Under the pieces are notes generated by a model that did no database searches, had not been told where the DNA came from, and worked only from the letters and a program-made list of their open reading frames with translations. A stretch of 64,000 nucleotides of DNA from Smallanthus sonchifolius (lineage: Eukaryota; Streptophyta; Magnoliopsida; Asterales; Asteraceae). The stretch covers positions 35,816,001 to 35,880,000 of the forward strand of contig CM042032.1 of assembly GCA_023525975.1 (NCBI GenBank). Direction: 5' to 3'. Position numbers and translations under genes: made by a program. This document shows positions 56,400 to 64,000 of the stretch, piece after piece; the first letter of the stretch is position 1, and the number at the start of each line of letters is the position of its first letter.

Positions 56400-57225
56400 A
56401 TTCTGCACCCCCGCAGTACCCACATATATGTTCCATGAAATCCCCCTTTGAATACTAATAACTGTAAATCCATTCACCCGTGGGTAAGGTCTGGACCGAT
56501 GAATAGACTACAAGAACTCGAACGAGTAGCCGATGGGGGTTAACTTCTCTTGATTCCGAAAGTATCCTACACAATGAACAACGCGTTAGGGTGTTACAGG
56601 GAGGGGATAATCCCTGTATCAGCCCTCCGGCATGAGAATAAGTATCTCGAAGATGTAAGAGTATGGGTGAATAAGTGGAGGGAGTAGATGGATCATACCT
56701 GAGAAGTCATGTGCCTATTTATAGTCAAGAGAGATACCATGATGTCGTTTTCATGGAGGTGACCTGCACGAGTGTCATTGGTGGATATGTACCTATCAGG
56801 AATATCCTTTTGGTCCCCTAACTGCTAACCGTTAGTGGGAGTTTTGTCATATATGGTAGGACTACTTGGGTGCATGGTGGTGTCTCCTCTCGCACGACAC
56901 TTCCTGACATTTCTGTGGGATATTCCTCTGTACGCGCAGGTGTTCCTGTCTTCTTATGGGTTACTGCCGGGGACGAGTTCCTTCAGCGGCAAGTAATGTT
57001 TCGCGGGTGACCTCTCGTCTTCAAGTCCCCCTAGTATGAAGTTATGCGCATGTTAATATTCACGCATGGCTTTGGACTAATATTCGTAAAATGTTCCAAC
57101 CTCTTCTCGCGTGACTCTTGGATTTAAAATTTTGAATTTCTTCGCGCCCGCTATAGAATAGGGTTTTTGGTGACTGACGGGACGTTTGACTTTATCGGAT
57201 GACACATGGTTACCGGGTGTCATCA
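56400..57225 (-). repeat. 3' LTR (part) of a Tat-like gypsy element
   Basis: On the minus strand an LTR start TGATGACACCCGGTAACC lies at 57225 and is preceded by a polypurine-like CTGCAAAAAGGAGAATAA (57226-57243). Inside are GACTATAAATAGG (TATA box, about 56710-56722) and the GGGATTATCCC palindromic block shared with 42840-43240. The left edge is undefined. Confidence 0.5.
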
Positions 57226-57372
57226 TTATTCTCCTTTTTGCAGGGGTATGGGGCCCGCCCGTGTACTTCCTGCCTATCGTTTGTTATTCTCCGCCTAACA
57301 TGTCGCCCTGTGGTTTATCTTGGCCCATGTGACGCACGCCTTTTCACATTTCCCTGCCCCGCATTTAATGTG

Positions 57373-57384
57373 AAGCATATATAA
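57373..57384 (+). promoter_or_regulatory. Candidate TATA box of the antisense ORF
   Basis: CATATATAAAGG lies about 130 bases before the ATG at 57509, on the strand opposite to the neighbouring LTR. Confidence 0.45.
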
Positions 57385-57508
57385 AGGTTTTAGGGTTTTC
57401 GCTTCATTCTTCACCATTTTATTCTATCTTTTTATCTCTTTCCTTTCTCCTTCGTCTCCCTTTGCTTTATGCTTTGGTATTTTGCTTGCTTCTTCTGTAT
57501 TAGGGTTA

Positions 57509-59905
57509 ATGGCGTCGTCTACTTCCAGGAGTAAGTGCAAGAGTGGTAAAGGATCTGATGCTTCACTTATTGAGACTACTCGCATAAAATGGAACAAATA
57601 GGATTTTGAGAAGGTCTGTGAGGTCTACTGCCTTAACAGGGAACGGGAGCCGGAGTTCCCTTCTTCCGGAATGTCTGCCACTGATGTTCCGGACGGCAAG
57701 ATATCCCTTTATATGGCTTTTTTCCTGCACTGCAACTTTCGTCTCCCCATTACCAAGTTCATTGGGAGCCTTTTGAACTTCTACCAGGTACATATCTCTC
57801 AAATGCATCCAATGGGTCTCTGCAGCGCCACCCATTTTGAATTTAGCTATCGGAGCCAAGGCGTTGAATCGACCAGTGGTAGGTTCAATGTTTTCTACAA
57901 GATGGTAGCGCGCGATAGCTGGTTCTCGTTCATAGGTCGGGAGTAAAGTCAAAAGTCATATTACCAAAGCCCCCTCTAGTTTCCATGATTGGTGTGAACG
58001 ATTCTTTTTTATCAAGAGGGATGTGGTTCCGTTGGTCATGAATGTTCGTTCTGCTTCCGATTCTATCGTAGACCCCGACGTTGAGGATTTTGAGGGTACA
58101 GACTGGTAAAAGACCTTGACGGCTAGTCCTGCGGAGATCCAATCTCTCCTCGAGAGTGTTCTCGTGGCCATAGGTATGAGTCGGATCTGGAAGCGTTTAG
58201 ATAAGATTCCCCACTACACCATTGGTGGTTAAGGTATGATATTGATTACTTTCATTATGCGTTAGCTGTTTCTTACTTTTGCCTTTTGCAGTTGTGGATA
58301 GTTTTTACGACATTCTCTTTAATAACCCTCAAGGGAAATGTCCTGGGCTGATGTGGCGCCAGGAGAGCCCTCTATACTGGAGAGGTGGGCGAACAACTTT
58401 TTGTATCCACGCTCTCTTAACATTGATTCTAGCCGCCAAGAAACTTCAGGTGTGTCCTCTATTCTTAACCCTAGGCCCCTTAATTCTGTTAATTCCGTCA
58501 TGGAGGTCCATATGATATTGTGTAGCGACGAATCTTCAGTTTCATCTAGTGAGGAGCCCCTACTGATTCGTCGTACACGTCGCGCAGGTCCTGAGATTAG
58601 GAGAGAAGGTGTGGAGGAACCTGTTGCTAGCCAGACTACGGATGTCGGTAGCAGTGGTGGTACTGGTGGGAGGTTGAAAAAGCTGTCTATCAATCGGAAA
58701 TATTCTTCCCCTGTGAAGAACCTTTTGACTTCTCCGTGCGCCAAAAAACAAAAACTGGCTGATTCTTTGAGACTCGCTGAGGAGGCTGCTCTTGGTATGT
58801 GTTTCCTTGTTTGTTATGCCCCTGGTTATCTTTTCTTACCTTGATGTCTTTTAGTACTATTATTTTCTTTCTCCAACGGGACTGGCGCAGAGGCCACCGA
58901 TCATTCCATCGACTGAGCGACGTATTGATGAGCTTGTCGGGTCTTCTCCCCCCCCCCCACGTTCATTACCAACCGGTGTCTCCGATCCCATACAGCTAAC
59001 TGGACCTCTGGGACCGCGTATAGAGGTCCTCATGTCGTGGATCTTGAAGATCCTGTGATATCCGACCATGTCATTTCTCAGCAGCCACCGGTTCATATCG
59101 GGGGTCTCCCTATCTCGTCACCGTCAATGCCCCTTGGTGCTCACGTTATCAGGACCACAGGGTCGAGGTTCCGTAGGCGAGTCAAGTTCACGTGCCGAAC
59201 TAGCGTCTTACTCAAGGAACTCGTCTGTTGGATCCTTCTATCTGACACAGTTTTATCTGGTTGGCTTCTCCTCTGGCCGAGCGTCTCCTCCAGAAGAACC
59301 GCCCCCACCGACAGTTAAAAGATCAAGTGTGTAAGGATTTGGCAGGGACTGTGGCGTCTGTGTCTAAATTATTAAGGGAGTGGCAATTCCTTCATGCTGA
59401 TCAGGTGGGCTATGAAGCCCTTAAAAACGAGGCGGATGAGGGGCGTTAGAGCTTCGAGCGCATTAGGAAATTGGAATGGGAGCTATCATCATCCCGCACC
59501 AAGGTGGCCAGTGCTAAAGAGATTCATTTAAAAGCCGCACGCGGATTGGAAAGTGGCATGCGAATAATCAAATCAGAAACTTGCCAAAGCTACCGAATCC
59601 GGGAGTCAGGCCATAGCGCGGGTTGGCACCTTAGAGGCCAATAACTGAGAGCTTATTGATCGGTTGGCTTCAAAGGATACTGAGATTATAGCCAAGGATG
59701 CCGAGATATCCTGCCTCCGCGCGCAACTTCAAGAAGCAAATGAGGCTAGGGAAAACTTCAAGAAGACATGTCTGCATTACGCGTGATGTTTGCTGTTGGT
59801 GATGATGAGGTGGGTCCTTCCTCTCGCAGAGGCGAGGAGGAGGCTGTGGACTATGGTAGCGAGGGTGATTATGAAGGTGGTGATGTTGGTGCAGATGATG
59901 TTTAA
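57509..59905 (+). pseudogene. Putative gypsy-type transposon protein (Transposase_28-like), broken
   Basis: From ATG 57509 the frame gives a basic start. A TAG at 57599-57601 breaks it, and then comes a domain typical of plant 'putative gypsy type transposon' proteins: EKVCEVYCL, PDGKISLYMAFFLHCNFRLP, FYQVHISQMHPMG, then SFHDWCERFFFIKRDVVPLV after another stop near 57943. Introns are likely at 58234-58291 and 58795-58890 (GTATG ... TTTGCAG and GTATGT ... GCGCAG). The middle is Ser/Arg-rich. The distal part (about 59330-59760) is coiled-coil-like (YEALKNEADEGR, LEWELSSSRTKVASAKEI). The C-terminus is acidic, ending GADDV with TAA at 59903-59905. Several stops and frame changes make it a pseudogene. 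Beside a minus-strand 3' LTR, it is placed as the antisense additional ORF of Tat-lineage elements would be; that assignment is inference. Confidence 0.75.
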
Positions 59906-60178
59906 GATCCGGCATGTGCGCCGTGTATGGCTGTAAGGCCTTGTAATCTTTCTTTTATGCTATCCTTGGGTTTCTATGGCATGCGTGCCGCTTAAACTTG
60001 TCTCCATGGTTTGTGCATCTTGCATAAACATTTACTCACTATCCCTTTTGTGTTTCTATGGCTTTATTGCATTTTATGGTTTTATAATGAATCTTGTGTT
60101 AATTATATGCATGCTTGTCTTCTTGATAGCATGTGTGTCAGGCAATTTGTCAAAGATTATTTTTAGAAGTGCGTTTTG

Positions 60179-60358
60179 CCGTTAGGGGCAAAGGCTTTTT
60201 TCAGGCGGCGTGTAATGCTCTGGATTTTATCGTTAGGGGCAAAGGCTTTAAGGTTACGCGCGCTTGTTTCTTAGGCGTCTTGTATTACTGTGGACTTTGC
60301 CGTTAGGGGCAAAGGCTTAAAGCTTATGCGCGCACCTGCTTCTCAGGCAGCTTGTATT
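60179..60358. repeat. Threefold tandem repeat, CCGTTAGGGGCAAAGGCTT unit
   Basis: Three copies of about 60-65 bases: CGTTAGGGGCAAAGGCTT, a variable GCGCGC piece, then TTCTYAGGCRGCTTGTATT. They follow the transposon-protein pseudogene and probably belong to its 3' region. Confidence 0.8.
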
Positions 60359-61549
60359 TGTAACAAACCAACTTTTGGAGTTACCTTATAATATATTCAT
60401 TATATTGTATGGGGTGTATTTTAAATGAAACAAAGTTGAGGGTTAGTTTTAAATGGTGAAATTAAGTAGTTTTGGAAGGAGTTAAAATGGAAAGTTCAGG
60501 GACCGTTCTGTAATTTAATCAAATATGCTTTGATAAAGGGGGAGGGGGCCACACTAAAAACACATAGTGGTGTGTGTTTTTGGCGTGGATGATCAGGGAG
60601 CGAGGAGGAGGATGAGGCGAAATCCAAAATCGAGAACTTGCATGTGAAATAAGTTGGTTTTGATGGATTCATCTCCTTCTAATCATCAAGTAAGTAACTT
60701 TTTGATCCCCTGAACCTCCATTGTTGTGTTCTTGGTGGGTTTTTTTAGTGAGGAGCCCTAAATTCCATAAATTTGGGGTTGGGGTGGATTAAATGTTGGT
60801 TAGGAGTGTTAGTCTAGATTGTCTAAAGCTAGAGGATTAATCAATTCATGTTAAATCCATCAAATTTGATGATTTGAAAATTAGGATTCTTGAGGTAAAA
60901 ATTGGGGGTTTTCAAATTGATGAAGTTAAATGATGAATTGGTGGTTGATAAGTGTTTATGGTGTCAATAAACACAGTTTTTAGAAGAAACCCTTAATCAA
61001 TTTGATGAATCAAGAACCTTGGAGAATTGGGTGAAATTGGATAAAACCTTAACGGGTTAAAATGGGTTAGTTGTTATCTAGAATGGTTAAAAGTTTGTAT
61101 GGAGCATAATAAACCAAGATTAGATGATGGTGAAGATCATAAGATCTTGGGTGGGTGTTAAACTTCAATTTGATGTATGTTTATGGGGTAAACTAGATTA
61201 CTTAAACTAGTGTGAATTGTTTAGGTAATCAAGGAGCAACCGAAAGCATCAAACCTAAAAGTTAAGTGACTTTGCACTTACTTAGTAATTGATAAGTAGT
61301 GAGATTACATAAGTAGATAGTATGTTGATTGGATACTTACTTATGTGTTGATTGAAATTGGGTGGCCTTGAAGTCTAAATACTTCTTGGGTATAATTTGG
61401 TGAGCTTGAAGTAAAATACTTCATGGGTGTATACTTGGAGTCAAATACTCCAAGGGTGGGAATGGAATCATATATTCTAATACTTAGGATAGATAAAAGG
61501 GGTAGTGTCATGTAATTAGACTTGAGTAGTTTAATTCTATTTAAATATG

Positions 61550-62010
61550 TTGATTTAATATAATTTGACTATGTGGTTAATAGTCTAACTTGAATGTGTA
61601 ATGTGGTGAGTATGCGTGATTTGGCTATGTGGTTAATAGTCAAACTAAATTGGTGTAGTTTGATTATGTGGTATATATAGTCAAACCAAAATGTAGAATA
61701 TGGTAAATTGGTGTAGTTGACTATGTGGTATATAGTCAAACTAAAAAGTAGAATGTGGTAATTTGGTGTAATTGACTTATGTGGTGTGTAGTCAAACTAA
61801 ATGTGGTAATTTGGAGTAATTTACTTATGCGGTGTATAGTCAAAGTAAATGTAGTAAATAAATGAAAGTTGACTTATGTGGTTATTGGTCAAACTAATGT
61901 GCGATATGTGGATAATGGTGTAAATGACTTAATGTGGTCAAGAGTCAACTAAATTGTAGAATGTGGTAACATTAAACTAAAATTGACTTAATGTGGTAAA
62001 AGTCAACCGT
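61550..62010. repeat. Degenerate tandem repeat, TTGACTATGTGGTATATAGTCAAACTAAA unit
   Basis: About ten imperfect copies of a 30-50-base unit. Each includes an inverted pair TTGACT ... AGTCAA around TATGTGGT. Confidence 0.75.
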
Positions 62011-62039
62011 TGGTACTAAAATGGTAAATTTGTTGATTA

Positions 62040-62215
62040 GATGAAGTGTGGATACTTCATGGAGATGTTTACGTGAAGTGTGGATACTTCACGGGTAGTA
62101 GTGAGGTCAAGTACTTCACGGGTGAAAGTGAAGTAAAATACTTCATAGGTGACATGAAGTATGGATACTTCATGGGTCGACATGGAGTCAAATACTCCAT
62201 GCGAGAAAGCGAGTG
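62040..62215. repeat. Tandem repeat, GAAGTGTGGATACTTCATGGG unit
   Basis: About six imperfect copies of a 24-30-base unit. GAAGTnnGGATACTTC is self-complementary. Related single copies occur at 61380-61450 and 62340. Confidence 0.75.
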
Positions 62216-63180
62216 GCGGTTCTCACAATAGACATGTGGATATGTCAATTTGATGAATGATGAAATGTTAGGACTTGTATGGGTTAATACATGTCTAAGT
62301 TATAGGTCTTTGTATGCCTAGACAATTAAATGATTGAACTTGAAGTCAAACACTTCAAGGGTAAAATTCGAGTAGTGGTACTCGGGTTTGGGGGTTGATA
62401 ACTAACAAATTATGTTAGTATATGTGGGTAAGCTTATATGTGGTATAAATAGGAGTTTATGATGGTTAATAGCTTAATCGTGCGAACGGGTCAGGATTTG
62501 ACATGAAGGGGTGTCATTATATGTTGTCAGGAAAAGCCCAAAACTTCTAATAAGTATATCTCGGGCTAGAAAATGAGTTACGGAAGCCGTAATATATGAA
62601 TTTGGGGTGCCTCAACGTGAGGAATCTGAAAATGAAGTGTGTTGTGCAGGTGGGGGCGTAAGCTACGTACCCGGTGTAGCCTACGCTGGGTTGGTTTTGC
62701 CTATGGCCTTGGGCCCTGACCTACCCTCCCCAAACGCCCCCCCCCCCCCCCCCGCTGAAACCCATTTTTTGGTTTTTCTTATGTTTAACCCATGGGAGTC
62801 TATGGGAACTTGTATATATCATTACTAACATGTTTTGGTGGTGTTCTCTTGTAGGAAAAGCTCCGGTGTGATTTCGGGTCTCGCATCTTGTGGATTGGAT
62901 TCTCATGGACTTGTCAATGTCGTTTTTATTAAACTTCTCGTGGGAGACTTTTGCAAACATGTTGGGTTGTTTAACACTTGTGGATAAGTGTGATTAACTT
63001 GACTTCTTTTGTGTATTTTAGAAGTCTAACTTATGTTTTTAAAACTTAAACGTGTAACATTTAGGGTTTTTACTGTTGCTTTGATTTGTGCAATAACATT
63101 ATTTCAATATCAATTTTGGGATCATCTAATTTTGTGGTACTAATTACAAACTATGCATTTATTATGCATCATCCCTATGG

Positions 63181-63242
<62 letters not shown>
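63181..63242. repeat. (TA)n microsatellite
   Basis: About 30 uninterrupted TA units. The reading frame over it is an artefact of the repeat. Confidence 0.97.
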
Positions 63243-63244
<2 letters not shown>

Positions 63245-64000
63245 CATACACTTATACTTATTCCATTTAATTAGGGATTTAATTCCCATTATGATACATA
63301 TGAATAAATATGTTTGGGTACAAATACATGGTTATGGGCTATTTAAAGTCCCACTCTCTTATAAACATATAATTATTTATTTAAATCCTAAATAGATATA
63401 TATATATATATATTTATATGTATATACTTATATTTTGCATTTTTATAACAATACATGGGAATGTTATTAATAACTCATAGAAACAATTATTTAGTTTTAA
63501 AAATTTTCATGTTTGATAAATGTATGAAAGATTTCAAACTTATAGTTTTGATTTTATAAATTTTATAAACTTAAACAAAAGAGTTAGAAAAAACAAGTGA
63601 GTTTGGACCCATTTTAATGTATTGAAACACCCCCCCCTCCATATACATTGAACCCCTCAATTTGACCCCCTCATGATTTTGGAACTTTTTCCCACAAGTT
63701 TGACTTAGAAAAGTCAAACAAGAGCTTCATCCACGAAATTGTTCATAAAATCCTTGAATTCGAGCATTAAAACCTCAATCAACCTCCTAGGAACCAACGT
63801 GCGACGGTTTTACTAAGCCATGACGAGCTCATTACATTTTGAATCAATGAAATTGATTACAAACGGCTCGTAACCGTCGCCAATCAAGTCTCACTTCAAT
63901 TCGGGCATTAAACCTGTAATTAGCCTATAAAATCTGATCCCACACCTTCGCGACATCTCCGGTGATCATTCTAAACTCTCATCCACTTCGCATTGCATCG
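63243..64000. other. Non-coding sequence to the window end
   Basis: AT-rich to about 63610, then a C-run and mixed sequence with no recognisable gene. Confidence 0.4.

Larger units (their letters stand above)
60359..63059 (+). repeat. LTR-like non-coding block (TGTAACAAACC ... CGTGTAACA)
   Basis: The limits TG...CA are plausible but not proved; no target duplication is visible. It contains two repeat fields (61550-62010 and 62040-62215), a GTAAGCTACGTAC/GTAGCCTACGC palindromic patch (about 62650-62690) like those in other LTRs of the window, and a C-run at 62740-62754. There is no supportable gene; the frame at 62046-62231 is repeat-derived. Confidence 0.35.

Noticed and set aside
58319..58744. 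Minus-strand frame of 141 codons
   Set aside because: It is the shadow of the plus-strand transposon-protein pseudogene, whose plus-strand translation continues known domain order.
62046..62231. 61-codon frame
   Set aside because: Translation of the GAAGTGTGGATACTTC tandem repeat.
63153..63395. 80-codon frame with a long YI repeat
   Set aside because: It is produced by the TA microsatellite.

Overview
This is plant nuclear DNA: intron-bearing genes with GT-AG splice sites, AT-rich spacers, (TA)n microsatellites and dense nested LTR retrotransposons. A eudicot is certain from the gene content. The style of the long LTRs (starting TGTCACACCCC and ending in ...TGTCACA or ...TGTTACA) and the short palindrome arrays inside them make me think of a composite (Asteraceae), but that is inference. 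Only two ordinary cellular genes are convincing. Nearly everything else is transposable-element or viral debris.

Layout. 1-450: an LTR tail running off the left edge. 451-2202: a decayed endogenous plant pararetrovirus (caulimovirid) piece on the minus strand, with its movement-protein region and a tRNA-Met-type primer site. 2203-6600: spacer with palindromic and TA repeats, a small MITE-like element, the 3' end of a Helitron with a Pif1-type helicase fragment, and a CACTA-like end. 7075-8651: a three-exon class I HD-Zip gene of the ATHB51/LMI1 type (229 aa), with a foldback element in intron 1. 10.3-26.7 kb: a decayed Ty1/copia element on the minus strand, cut by two later insertions, each with perfect 5-bp target duplications: a 1.94-kb solo LTR (10890-12831) and a complete 10.2-kb chromovirus (16086-26272). 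The chromovirus has near-identical 2195-bp LTRs, a 1463-codon gag-pol frame and an extra sense ORF before gag. 26.7-36.8 kb: an older gypsy LTR pair (27045-29783 and 32600-35352) around a nearly gene-less interior, set inside another LTR-like sequence. 36.9-39.85 kb: a miniature LTR-PBS-LTR unit and further LTR remnants.

40.9-43.3 kb holds a hAT-type MITE with an 8-bp target duplication, a foldback MITE and a gypsy LTR fragment. 44172-52750 (minus) is the coatomer delta subunit gene (delta-COP), 11 coding exons and 529 aa. Its last exon, 30 codons including the stop, lies 4.5 kb beyond exon 10, because intron 10 carries a truncated copia element (44559-47662) that itself carries a 407-bp DNA element. 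One intron is of the GC-AG type. 54.4-57.2 kb: hAT-like fragments, a dispersed repeat and a minus-strand gypsy 3' LTR. 57509-59905 (plus) is a broken gene of the 'putative gypsy type transposon' (Transposase_28-like) kind, lying antisense beside that LTR, the position expected for the antisense additional ORF of Tat-lineage elements. 59.9-64 kb: tandem repeats, an LTR-like stretch and a long TA tract.

The two cellular genes do not form a pathway together: one is a nuclear transcription factor of leaf and meristem development, the other a subunit of the COPI vesicle coat. The interest of the window lies in how the mobile elements are nested and what they carry.
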